The notes below the pieces were generated by a model that did no database searches, was not told where the DNA came from, and worked only from the letters and a program-made list of their open reading frames with translations. A DNA stretch of 64,000 nt. Origin: Leisingera sp. ANG59. GTDB taxonomy: Bacteria > Pseudomonadota > Alphaproteobacteria > Rhodobacterales > Rhodobacteraceae. The position numbers and the translations under genes are program-made. This document shows positions 24,968 through 32,545 of the stretch, in pieces (position 1 is the stretch's first letter; every line of letters begins with the position of its first letter). Location: NCBI RefSeq assembly GCF_013317235.1, contig NZ_WLCM01000002.1, positions 1 to 64,000 on the forward strand, given 5' to 3'.

Positions 24968-26028
24968 CACGCAGCCCCCGCGCTGCCCGCGCGGGCAAAT
25001 CCTTCGAAGAAACCCGCAAACCCGGCGCAGCTGCGCTCTGCTGCGCAAAGCAGCCCGTGCTCCTCCTCGTTCAGCATCGCCTCGGCCCGCGCTTTGACCG
25101 CGCCCCAGCCGGACCGGCCTGTTCCGGCCTCGAAAACGGCTTCCGAAAGACTTTTCAAAATGCTCCCCCCCCGCAGCGCCGACACATGCACGCCCCCTGC
25201 GGGTACTGTCTGCCGGAACGCCGGGCGCCCGGACAGGATCATGAGCCAGTTAACGACAAAATACTCGTGATAAGAATCATGCGATCCGCGCAACTCTCGC
25301 TCTGATAGAGTAAAGGCGGAAACCTGCCTGTCAAGCCAGCCCTCCCAGGCGGCGGGCGGCTTCTGCCCCGCATAGCGCAGCGCGATGCAGATCTCGGCCA
25401 GCAGATCAGCGTTCTGATCAAGGAAGGCCACCAGGCCCGCAAATTCCAGGCTGGTAAGCGCCGCCTGCGGCAGCTGCGGATCACGGCGGCCGTACTCCGA
25501 CAGGTAAAAGACGATGTGGGTCAGCTCATACGCGGCTTTTTTATTCGGGATCGCAAAGGTTTGCGGGCGCGAGATGAAGGCGCGCAGCCGGTCGTCCAGC
25601 CCGTCGTCGCGCAGGACCGCGCCGCGCCGTGCCAGCAGGCGGCGGGCCTCGGCCCGCTGCAGGTCCGACAGCTCCGCCTGCGCCAGCTCTTCCCGTTCGA
25701 TCCATGCGGCCAGCTGCGCCCCGGTGCCGCCGGGCAGGCCCAGGTCCTCCAGATCCAGGCAGATTGACAGGATGAAACGGTAATACTGGCGGAAGAAGCT
25801 GATATGCCGCGCCGCACCGTCATAGAACCCCTGCAGCGGCGCCAGGGCCTCAGCGGCAACATCCGCCCCGGTGCATTCCAGAATGTTCAGAAGCTCGGCG
25901 TTTTCCTTGAGCCAGAACACGTCTTCCTGGGTGCGCCGGTGCGCGGCGAAACCGCCGATCAGCGCGGCATGCGCAGCCGCCCGGGACTGGCGGGCGGCGG
26001 GAGAGAAGAAGGGGATGATCTGAGCCAT
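24967..26028 (-). CDS. Unrecognised 353-residue helical protein, partner of the FSSGS repeat protein
   Basis: I do not recognise this family. The start ATG at 26028 has a strong AGGAGG 6 bases upstream. The protein lacks a signal peptide and clear membrane helices and looks all-alpha: Leu/Ala-rich amphipathic helices through most of the length. Polar and aromatic motifs that could form an active or binding site are FFRQYYRF (78-85), YELTHIVFYLSEYG (167-180, His171) and SYHEYFVVNW (252-261). Five cysteines are scattered without a zinc or Fe-S spacing. No nucleotide-binding, radical-SAM or protease motif is visible. It lies between the repeat protein and the transporter, which suggests that it binds, modifies or processes one of them. 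Confidence 0.7.
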   Translation of the reverse strand: MAQIIPFFSPAARQSRAAAHAALIGGFAAHRRTQEDVFWLKENAELLNILECTGADVAAEALAPLQGFYDGAARHISFFRQYYRFILSICLDLEDLGLPGGTGAQLAAWIEREELAQAELSDLQRAEARRLLARRGAVLRDDGLDDRLRAFISRPQTFAIPNKKAAYELTHIVFYLSEYGRRDPQLPQAALTSLEFAGLVAFLDQNADLLAEICIALRYAGQKPPAAWEGWLDRQVSAFTLSERELRGSHDSYHEYFVVNWLMILSGRPAFRQTVPAGGVHVSALRGGSILKSLSEAVFEAGTGRSGWGAVKARAEAMLNEEEHGLLCAAERSCAGFAGFFEGFARAGSAGAA

Positions 26029-26062
26029 GGAAACCTCCTGCGGATAGATGCGGCGCGGCTAG

Positions 26063-26117
26063 GGCGGCCCCGTATCCGGGACCGCCAAAAGTCAGGGGCC
26101 GGGAAGAAGACCGGCCC
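26063..26117 (-). promoter_or_regulatory. Two hairpins between the repeat gene and its partner gene
   Basis: One imperfect hairpin (26063-26072 with 26077-26086, 9 of 10 pairs) and one 7-bp hairpin (26096-26102 with 26111-26117) lie in the 97-base gap. Such structures commonly stabilise or partly terminate the upstream message, which would let the repeat protein be made in excess of the partner. This is inference from position. Confidence 0.35.
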
Positions 26118-26125
26118 GCTCCCGG

Positions 26126-26731
26126 TCAGCTGCCCGAGGAGAACAGCCGGGTTGCATCGCCGTCGCTGATGCGCGCTTCTGCCGCCGGAGCGGAGCCGGA
26201 GGAGAACAGATGCGCGCCCTCGCCCGCGCCAGTCTCAGCCGCGGCTGCCGGGGCCGAGCCGGAGGAGAACATTTCCACCCCCTCGCCCGCGCCGGTTCCG
26301 GCCTGCGCAGAAGGAGCCGAGCCTGACGAGAACATTTCCGTCAGACCGCCGGAAGCAACCTCAGATTGAGTTGCGGGCGCGGAACCGGAAGAGAACATCT
26401 GCACCAGATCGCCCCCGGAGGTCTCTGCCCGTGCCGCCGGAGCCGAGCCGGACGAGAACATTTCCACCAGGTCTCCAGCCGCCGTTTCGCTGCGGGCCGC
26501 CGGGGCCGAGCCGCTGGAGAACAGCCCGGTTTCACCGCCTGCCCAGCTGTACGCCATCTGCGGCATGGAGCCCGAGGAGAACAGTGAAACGCCTTCCCCA
26601 GATGACAGATCCGCAGTCCATTCGGGGGCAGAGCCGGAGGAGAACATCTCTGTTGCATCACCTTCAAACAGGCTGGCGCCTGCGGCCGGGCGGGTTGCAC
26701 GGATGGTCTGGATTTTACGCTGAGCAGTCAT
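26126..26731 (-). CDS. FSSGS tandem-repeat protein, possible multi-core peptide precursor
   Basis: 201 residues from the ATG at 26731. A GTG 84 bases upstream is an alternative start with no better ribosome binding site. The first 20 residues are basic (MTAQRKIQTIRATRPAAGAS) and resemble a leader rather than a secretion signal. Then nine units follow with F of FSSGS at residues 30, 51, 71, 92, 113, 134, 155, 176 and 197 (spacing 21, once 20). FSSGS is invariant, Met or Leu always precedes it, and Pro follows in all eight non-terminal units (AP seven times, MP once). Linkers are acidic and variable (for example AGDLVE, AGEGVE). The protein stops right after the ninth FSSGS. There is no cysteine. 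The function is unknown. Confidence 0.8.
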   Translation of the reverse strand: MTAQRKIQTIRATRPAAGASLFEGDATEMFSSGSAPEWTADLSSGEGVSLFSSGSMPQMAYSWAGGETGLFSSGSAPAARSETAAGDLVEMFSSGSAPAARAETSGGDLVQMFSSGSAPATQSEVASGGLTEMFSSGSAPSAQAGTGAGEGVEMFSSGSAPAAAAETGAGEGAHLFSSGSAPAAEARISDGDATRLFSSGS

Positions 26732-27092
26732 GTTGGAACCCCATTCATTAAGGACAAAAGGCTCCTTGACGCTGGCACGGGTGCCGCGCAGCGCAAACAA
26801 AAAATGCAATTTCACATTGTATTTTGTATCTTCAATTACTTTAACTTCAAGCTGCTATTTTTTGCGCAATTTCAATTATTTCAATTCATCCACAGGATAT
26901 TCACCGCGTTACTCACACGCATATTATTGCAAAATATTTAAAATCAACCTGAGGGTTACTTTTCACCCATGCAAAACGCCAGCGGTCCGCAGCGGCACAA
27001 GTGATTCGCGATTCGCGCTCCGGGCTTGCCCCGGGGCGCTGATTCAGCGATAGATCGGCCCCGAATAAAGCAATCTGGGCCGGAGGCAAGCC
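26732..27092. other. AT-rich divergent regulatory region
   Basis: The gap between the repeat gene and xthA. About 26800-26945 is strikingly A+T-rich against a GC-rich chromosome, with repeated TTCAATT words (26831, 26871, 26880) and the palindrome TTGCGCAA (26862-26869). On the minus strand, TTGAAG (26850-26845) and TACAAA 16 bases further form a weak promoter for the repeat gene. In alphaproteobacteria such AT-rich tracts are often bound by MucR/Ros-type proteins; that is inference. The xthA side has GGAGG before its start. Confidence 0.5.
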
Positions 27093-27899
27093 ATGAAAAT
27101 CGCCACTTTTAACATCAATGGCATCAAGGCCCGCGCCCAGGCGCTGCCGGACTGGCTGGACGAGGCGCAGCCCGACGTGGTTCTGCTGCAGGAAATCAAG
27201 TCGGTGGATGAAGCGTTTCCGCGCGAGATCTTCGAGGAGCGCGGCTACAACGTCGAAACCCACGGGCAGAAAAGCTTCAACGGCGTGGCGATCCTGTCCA
27301 AGCTGCCGCTGGAAGACGTGTCGCGCGGGCTGCCGGGCGATGACAGCGACGAACAGGCGCGCTGGATCGAGGCGACGGTGGTGGGCAAACAGGCGATCCG
27401 GATCTGCGGCCTGTACCTGCCCAACGGCAACCCGGTGGAACTGGAGGCGGACGGCAGCCCGGTGGCGGGCGGCAAATACGCCTATAAACTGGCCTGGATG
27501 GAGCGGCTGAAGGCCCGGGCCGAGGCGCTGCTGGCCGAGGAGATGCCCGCGCTGATGGCCGGTGATTACAACATCATCCCGCAGGCCGAGGACGCCAAAC
27601 GGCCCGAGGCCTGGGTGGAGGACGCGCTGCACCGCCCGGAAAGCCGTGCTGCGTTTCAGCGGATTGTCAACCTGGGCTTCACCGAGGCCTTCCGCGCCCG
27701 CCACCAGGGGCCGGGGCATTATTCCTTCTGGGACTACCAGGCCGGCGCCTGGAACCGCGACGACGGCATCCGCATCGACCATTTCCTGCTGACGCCGCAG
27801 GCGGCGGACCTGCTGCGCGACTGCCAGATCGACAAGGACGTGCGCGGCCGCGAGAAGCCGTCCGACCACGTTCCGGTCTGGGTGGACCTGGACATCTGA
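27093..27899 (+). CDS. xthA: Exodeoxyribonuclease III
   Basis: A 268-residue AP endonuclease/exonuclease of the EEP fold. Motifs in order are KIATFNINGIKAR at the start, LLQEIKS with the metal-binding Glu, GLYLPNGNP, LMAGDYNIIPQ with catalytic Asp/Asn, IRIDHFLLT and the terminal SDHVPVWVDL. XthA cuts DNA at abasic sites and trims 3' ends in base-excision repair. GGAGG precedes the ATG. It is divergent from the FSSGS locus and is probably unrelated to it. Confidence 0.94.
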   Translation: MKIATFNINGIKARAQALPDWLDEAQPDVVLLQEIKSVDEAFPREIFEERGYNVETHGQKSFNGVAILSKLPLEDVSRGLPGDDSDEQARWIEATVVGKQAIRICGLYLPNGNPVELEADGSPVAGGKYAYKLAWMERLKARAEALLAEEMPALMAGDYNIIPQAEDAKRPEAWVEDALHRPESRAAFQRIVNLGFTEAFRARHQGPGHYSFWDYQAGAWNRDDGIRIDHFLLTPQAADLLRDCQIDKDVRGREKPSDHVPVWVDLDI

Positions 27900-27908
27900 G
27901 CGCTGAAC

Positions 27909-27930
27909 GCGCCGCGCATCAGCGCGGCGC
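27909..27930. terminator. Hairpin between xthA and the convergent monooxygenase gene
   Basis: A perfect 9-bp GC stem (GCGCCGCGC, 27909-27917, with 27922-27930) and an ATCA loop, starting 10 bases after the xthA stop. It lacks a T-run. Confidence 0.5.
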
Positions 27931-28010
27931 CACGCCCAACGCTTTCGGGGTCATCTCTGATGATCCGGAACGGGGCGGGAGCCGCCCGGCCCTGCCGCCC
28001 CGGACCCGCC

Positions 28011-29177
28011 TCAGGCGGTGACGTCGTGGCGGTAGATCCAGTCGAACTGGCTGACCATGCGGTCCGGGGCGAAACGGCCGCCCAGTTTCAGCACCTGGTG
28101 CGCAGGCCAGCTGAGCGGCGCCCGCAGATGGTATTTCCAGGCATTGTTGCTGGCCGCCCGCACCACTTTCTCCGCCCGGTCGCGGCGGCGCGACTGGTAC
28201 ATTGCCAGCCCGGCCTTGAGCCCCGCCGCCTCCTGCAGCGAACGGGCCAGCACCCAGGCATCCTCCAGCGCCAGATTGGCCCCCTGCGCCATGAACGGCA
28301 GCGTCGGATGCGCGGCGTCGCCCAGGATGGCGGAGTTTTCGCCATACCAGTTCTCTGCCACGGGATGGCGGAACAGTCCCCAGAGCAGCACTTCCTCTAC
28401 CGCGTCCAAGAGCGCCGCGGCATTGCCGCCGAAGCCCGAAAAGGCAGCGCGCAGGTTGGCGGGGTCGTCCTTGAAGTTCCAGCTCTCCTCGGCCCAGGCG
28501 CGGCGCTCTTGCACCGCGACCAGGTTCATCAGGCTGCCGTCGCGCAACGGATAGGCCACCAGATGCCGCCCCGGCCCCATGAATACCTGCGCCTCCGGCG
28601 GCAGGTTCAGATGGTTCGGCACCGTGGCCCGCCAGGCCACCTGGCCGGTGAAGTAGGGCTTGCGCTCGCCGTTCAGGGCCAACCGGGTTTTCGAATGCAG
28701 CCCGTCAGCGCCCACCAGCAGGTCGCCGCCGCATTGGGCGCCGTTCCCCAGGTGCACGAGCGGCTGCGGGCCAGGTTCGATCCGCTCCGCCTTTTGCAGC
28801 AGCCGCACCTGGACGCCTTCGCGCCGGGCCGCGCCGGCCAGGAGGCCAATGAGATCGGAGCGGTGCACGAAGTAATAGGGCAGCCCGGCGGCGTATTCAT
28901 CCAGGTCCAGCCGCAGCACCTGATTGCCGCGGCGGTGGCCGCGCAGCACCACCGCGCGGGCGCGCTGCGAGCACCAGGCCAGATCATCCGCCAGCCCCAG
29001 CGCCTTCAGCACCTGAACGCCGTTGGGGGTGATCTGCAGCCCCGCGCCGACCTCCGAGATCGCCTCGGCCTGCTCCAGCACGGTGACGGACGCCCCGAAG
29101 CGGCGCAGCGACAGCGCTGCCGCGAGACCGCCGATGCCGGCGCCGATGACGGTTATTTTCAGGCCTTTGAGGTCCAT
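28011..29177 (-). CDS. FAD-dependent monooxygenase (salicylate hydroxylase/UbiH-like)
   Basis: A 388-residue group A flavoprotein hydroxylase. The FAD-binding GAGIGGLAAALSLRRFG lies near the N-terminus. The second FAD/NADH motif is VGADGLHSKTR at about residue 155, and the ribityl-binding GD motif is ILGDAAHPTLPFMAQGANLA at about 280. Such enzymes hydroxylate aromatic rings with NAD(P)H and oxygen. AGGAG is 5 bases before the start. It shares no operon with aromatic-catabolism genes, so the substrate is unknown. It lies downstream of dksA past a strong terminator. Confidence 0.85.
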   Translation of the reverse strand: MDLKGLKITVIGAGIGGLAAALSLRRFGASVTVLEQAEAISEVGAGLQITPNGVQVLKALGLADDLAWCSQRARAVVLRGHRRGNQVLRLDLDEYAAGLPYYFVHRSDLIGLLAGAARREGVQVRLLQKAERIEPGPQPLVHLGNGAQCGGDLLVGADGLHSKTRLALNGERKPYFTGQVAWRATVPNHLNLPPEAQVFMGPGRHLVAYPLRDGSLMNLVAVQERRAWAEESWNFKDDPANLRAAFSGFGGNAAALLDAVEEVLLWGLFRHPVAENWYGENSAILGDAAHPTLPFMAQGANLALEDAWVLARSLQEAAGLKAGLAMYQSRRRDRAEKVVRAASNNAWKYHLRAPLSWPAHQVLKLGGRFAPDRMVSQFDWIYRHDVTA

Positions 29178-29209
29178 GGGGCTCCTGCAGATTCTCCGCC
29201 TGCCCCCAA

Positions 29210-29246
29210 TGAAACAAAAAACGCCGGAGCAAAAGGCCCCGGCGTT
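29210..29246 (-). terminator. Intrinsic terminator of dksA
   Basis: The stem AACGCCGG (29220-29227) with CCGGCGTT (29239-29246) is followed on the minus strand by TTTTTGTTTC. It lies directly after the dksA stop and before the monooxygenase gene. Confidence 0.8.
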
Positions 29247-29281
29247 AATGTTTCTTGCGTTATTACCGCCGAAATCAGCGG

Positions 29282-29704
29282 TTAATCGTCACGGTGGACT
29301 TTTTCGCGGCGCTCGTGGCGTTCCTGCGCTTCCAGGCTCATGGTCGCGATCGGACGCGCATCCAGGCGCTTCAGCGAGATCGGGTCGCCGGTCACTTCGC
29401 AGTAGCCGTATTCACCCTCGTCGATGCGGCGCAGCGCCGAGTCGATCTTGGCGACCAGCTTGCGCTGGCGGTCGCGGGTGCGCAGCTCCAGCGCACGGTC
29501 GGTCTCTTCGCTGGCACGGTCGGCGACATCGGGAATATTGCGGGTGCTGTCCTGCAGCCCCTCAATCGTGTCGCGGCTGTCTGCCAGCAGGTCCTGCTTC
29601 CATTCCAATAGTTTGCGTCGGAAATACTCAAGCTGCCGTTCGTTCATGAACGGCTCATCTTCGGCCGGTCGGTAGTCGTCCGGCAGAAACACTTCTTGCT
29701 TCAT
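29282..29704 (-). CDS. dksA: RNA polymerase-binding transcription factor DksA
   Basis: 140 residues from the ATG at 29704, with AAGGAG 6 bases upstream. A second plausible start at 29740 (TGAGG before it) would add 12 residues. The coiled coil includes the tip DVADRASEETD, keeping the DxxDxA residues needed to act on RNA polymerase through the secondary channel. The globular domain reads YGYCEVTGDPISLKRLDARP. Only one of the four zinc-finger cysteines remains, as in other Rhodobacteraceae DksA proteins. It works with ppGpp to repress rRNA and activate amino acid promoters. Confidence 0.9.
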   Translation of the reverse strand: MKQEVFLPDDYRPAEDEPFMNERQLEYFRRKLLEWKQDLLADSRDTIEGLQDSTRNIPDVADRASEETDRALELRTRDRQRKLVAKIDSALRRIDEGEYGYCEVTGDPISLKRLDARPIATMSLEAQERHERREKVHRDD

Positions 29705-29879
29705 TTCGGCTCCTTCGGTCTGGCCCATCATGCTGGTCATAAACAATACCTCAACACTTTGGATCCCCCTCTGCCGCAGCGTTTATCCCTATCGGACAGG
29801 AATGTCACTACACAATAGTGGCGCTGTTTGGTTAAAAGCGTGATAACAAGACGGCAACCACGGCTGAAACGGGAAAGAT

Positions 29880-30719
29880 ATGCGATTTCAGGGCACTAAG
29901 GAATATGTTGCAACCGATGACCTGAAGGTTGCGGTGAACGCGGCGGTGACGCTGGAGCGTCCGCTGCTGGTCAAGGGCGAGCCCGGCACCGGCAAGACCG
30001 AGCTGGCCAAGCAGGTTGCCAGCGCGCTGGGGCTGCGGATGATCGAGTGGAACGTGAAATCCACCACCCGCGCCCAGCAGGGCCTTTATGAATATGACGC
30101 CGTGAGCCGCCTGCGCGACAGCCAGCTGGGCGAGGAGCGCGTGCATGACGTGAAGAACTACATCCGCAAGGGCAAGCTGTGGGAAGCGTTCGAGGCGGAC
30201 GAGAAGGTCGTGCTGCTGATCGACGAGATCGACAAGGCCGACATCGAGTTCCCCAACGACCTCTTGCAGGAGCTCGACAAGATGGAGTTCCACGTCTACG
30301 AGACCGGCGAGACCATCAAGGCGAAGCACCGCCCGGTGATGATCATCACCTCCAACAACGAAAAGGAACTGCCCGACGCTTTCCTGCGCCGCTGCTTCTT
30401 TCACTACATCCGCTTCCCGGACACGGAGACGATGAAGAAGATCGTCGAGGTGCATCACCCGGGCATCAAGGAGGCGCTGCTGACCGCCGCGCTGACCCAG
30501 TTCTACGAGATCCGCGACACGCAGGGGCTGAAGAAGAAGCCTTCGACTTCGGAGGTGATCGACTGGCTGAAACTGCTGCTGGCCGAGGATCTGAGCCCGG
30601 AGGATCTTGCCCGCGACGGCGCCAATGCGCTGCCCAAGCTGCACGGGGCGCTGCTGAAGAACGAGCAGGACGTGCATCTGTTCGAACGCCTGGCCTTCAT
30701 GGCGCGCGGGCGGCGCTGA
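29880..30719 (+). CDS. MoxR-type AAA+ ATPase
   Basis: A 279-residue single AAA+ domain protein. Walker A is GEPGTGKT (33-40) and Walker B LLIDEIDK (112-119). TSNNEKELPDAFLRRCFFHY provides sensor 1 and the arginine finger region. MoxR ATPases act with VWA-domain partners as chaperones that activate enzymes or insert metals, for example CoxD with CoxE. A CoxE-like VWA gene lies 1.8 kb downstream, separated only by a lipoprotein gene and a small membrane protein gene, and all are on the same strand. The client is unknown. Confidence 0.88.
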   Translation: MRFQGTKEYVATDDLKVAVNAAVTLERPLLVKGEPGTGKTELAKQVASALGLRMIEWNVKSTTRAQQGLYEYDAVSRLRDSQLGEERVHDVKNYIRKGKLWEAFEADEKVVLLIDEIDKADIEFPNDLLQELDKMEFHVYETGETIKAKHRPVMIITSNNEKELPDAFLRRCFFHYIRFPDTETMKKIVEVHHPGIKEALLTAALTQFYEIRDTQGLKKKPSTSEVIDWLKLLLAEDLSPEDLARDGANALPKLHGALLKNEQDVHLFERLAFMARGRR

Positions 30720-30854
30720 GCGCACGGGCAGAGGACACAGGCGGCAGGCGCTTTCCCCGCCGCCTGACTGTTTCGCTTCAAATTGCTGCCGCATTCCCCT
30801 ATCAGAGGAAACAGGGCCGGGCTGAGGCAGCCGGGCCGCTAGGGAGACACCTGA

Positions 30855-32276
30855 GTGCCCGCGGACGCAGCAATGGACCCGGAAATGACACCCCGCCGCA
30901 GCGGGAAGCGTCTGCTGAAGGCCGCCGCCGGCGTTCTGGCGGCGCTTGCGCTGGCCGCCTGCGCGGCCCCGGCGGCCCGTGTCGAGGCGCCGACCCGCGC
31001 CGCCGCCGCGCCGCTGGCGCTGCCGCCGGTCAAGGTGTTCACCACGCCCCGGCCGCAGGCCCCCCAGCGCTCCAACGCCGATATTGCCCGCGACTTCCTG
31101 GATTTGCATTTCCAGCTGGAGGGCGGCAGCCCCCTGCCCCAGTTCACCCGCTTTGAGACGCCGATCACCCTGCGGGTCACCGGCGACCCCGCCCCCGGCT
31201 TCAGCCGCGAGCTGAACGCACTGCTGGCACGGCTGCGCGCGGAGGCCGGGATTTCCATCCGCCGGGTCACCGGCGGCGAGGCCAGCATTACCGTCCAGAT
31301 GGTCTCCCGCAACGAGATCCGCCGGGCACTGCCCAAGGCGGCCTGTTTCGTGGTGCCCAATGTCTCCTCTCTGGCGGAATACCGGCGCAACCGGCGCAGC
31401 CCGCGCACCAACTGGGCGCTGCTGCGCGAGCGGGACCGGCTGGCGGTCTTTCTGCCCAACGACACCAGCCCGCAGGAGGTGCGCGACTGCCTGCACGAGG
31501 AACTGGCACAGGCCATCGGCCCGCTGAACGACCTGTACCGGCTGCCGGATTCGATCTTCAACGACGACAACATGCACGCGGTGCTGACCGGGTTCGACAT
31601 GCTGATCCTGCGCGCGACCTATGCGCCGGAGCTGCGAACCGGCATGACCCGCGCCCAGGTGGCCGCCCGGCTGCCCGCGATCCTGTCCCGGCTGAACCCG
31701 CGCGGGAATAGCGTTGCGGCATGGCCGCTGCCGGCGACTCCGCGGGCCTGGTCTGCCGCCTATGAGCAGGCGCTGGGGCCACAGGCAGCCCTGCGGGAGC
31801 GGCTGCGCGACGCCAACAAGGCTGCGGAAATCGCCCGCGACCTGGGCTGGAGCGACCACCGCCGCGCCATCAGCCACTATACGCTGGGGCGGATGCTCCA
31901 CATCCGCGAGCCGGAGCTGGCGCTGCAGCACTTCCTGACCGCGCAGACCTATCTGCAGGCGCAGCCGGGCACCGGCATTCACCAGGCCAAGCTGGCAGTG
32001 CAGCTGGCCGCCTATGACGTGGCCACCGGAGACGGCGCTGCGGCACTGGCCCGGCTGAAGCCCGCGGCAGCGGCGGCCGCAGCGCATGAAAACGCAGCAC
32101 TTCTGTCCACGCTGCTGATGCTGCAGGCGGAGGCGCTGGAACTGCAGGGCAAGACGGTTGAGGCACGCCGGGTCAGACTGGACAGCCTGGGATGGGCGCG
32201 CTACGGCTTCGGCCCGGACTGGGTAGTGGAGGCCCGGCTTGAGGAGGTTGCGGCGCTGCGCCCCCCCGGTTCCTGA
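30855..32276 (+). CDS. DUF2927 lipoprotein
   Basis: A 473-residue protein from the GTG at 30855 (AGGGAGA upstream; ATG at 30873 is an alternative). A basic, hydrophobic signal ending LALAAC gives a lipoprotein site. The DUF2927 core includes GGSPLPQFTRFETPITLR, then CLHEELAQAIGPLNDLYRLP with a His-Glu-Glu-x-x-Gln pattern reminiscent of a metalloprotease-like site. The C-terminal 170 residues are TPR-like helices (HYTLGRMLHIREPELALQHF). Position between MoxR and VWA genes suggests that the three work together at the cell envelope. No activity has been shown here. Confidence 0.75.
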   Translation: MPADAAMDPEMTPRRSGKRLLKAAAGVLAALALAACAAPAARVEAPTRAAAAPLALPPVKVFTTPRPQAPQRSNADIARDFLDLHFQLEGGSPLPQFTRFETPITLRVTGDPAPGFSRELNALLARLRAEAGISIRRVTGGEASITVQMVSRNEIRRALPKAACFVVPNVSSLAEYRRNRRSPRTNWALLRERDRLAVFLPNDTSPQEVRDCLHEELAQAIGPLNDLYRLPDSIFNDDNMHAVLTGFDMLILRATYAPELRTGMTRAQVAARLPAILSRLNPRGNSVAAWPLPATPRAWSAAYEQALGPQAALRERLRDANKAAEIARDLGWSDHRRAISHYTLGRMLHIREPELALQHFLTAQTYLQAQPGTGIHQAKLAVQLAAYDVATGDGAAALARLKPAAAAAAAHENAALLSTLLMLQAEALELQGKTVEARRVRLDSLGWARYGFGPDWVVEARLEEVAALRPPGS

Positions 32277-32324
32277 TGCGGCCTGCAAGAGACAGATCCT
32301 GAAAGACAAGAGACGGAAAGAACC

Positions 32325-32492
32325 ATGATTGTAATCCTCGGCGTTCTGCTGGGCGGCCTGATCGGCGCCCTGAAGGCAAAGAAACGGGGCGGCAACACCC
32401 TGGACATGCTGCAATACGGGGCCGTTTATGCCATCATCTTTGGCGTGCTCGGCCTGCTGGCCACCATCCTGACCCACCGGGTGCTGGCTTAG
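32325..32492 (+). CDS. Small membrane protein, 55 residues
   Basis: ATG at 32325 after GGAAAG. The protein starts MIVILGVLLGGLIGALKAKK and ends with a second hydrophobic helix (AIIFGVLGLLATILTHRVLA). Two membrane helices flank a basic, Gly-rich loop (KKRGGNTLDMLQ). It sits 48 bases after the DUF2927 gene and 53 before the VWA gene, so it is part of the same transcript. I do not know its function. The hydrophobic pattern, start signal and tight fit between genes support it as real. Confidence 0.7.
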   Translation: MIVILGVLLGGLIGALKAKKRGGNTLDMLQYGAVYAIIFGVLGLLATILTHRVLA

Positions 32493-32545
32493 GGCCCGCC
32501 CTGATCTGGCCGAGCCAGTTCACCCCTGCCGGAGACCGATCCGCG

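Noticed and set aside
26126-26671. CRISPR or minisatellite array
   Set aside because: The 63-base periodicity is in coding sequence, the repeat identity is at the protein level with codon drift, and there are no spacers of unique sequence between identical repeats.
29832-32477. Minus-strand open frame of about 880 codons opposite moxR and DUF2927
   Set aside because: Same shadow effect in a GC-rich genome; it lacks a ribosome binding site and any recognisable domain, and it runs through the opposite gene pair.
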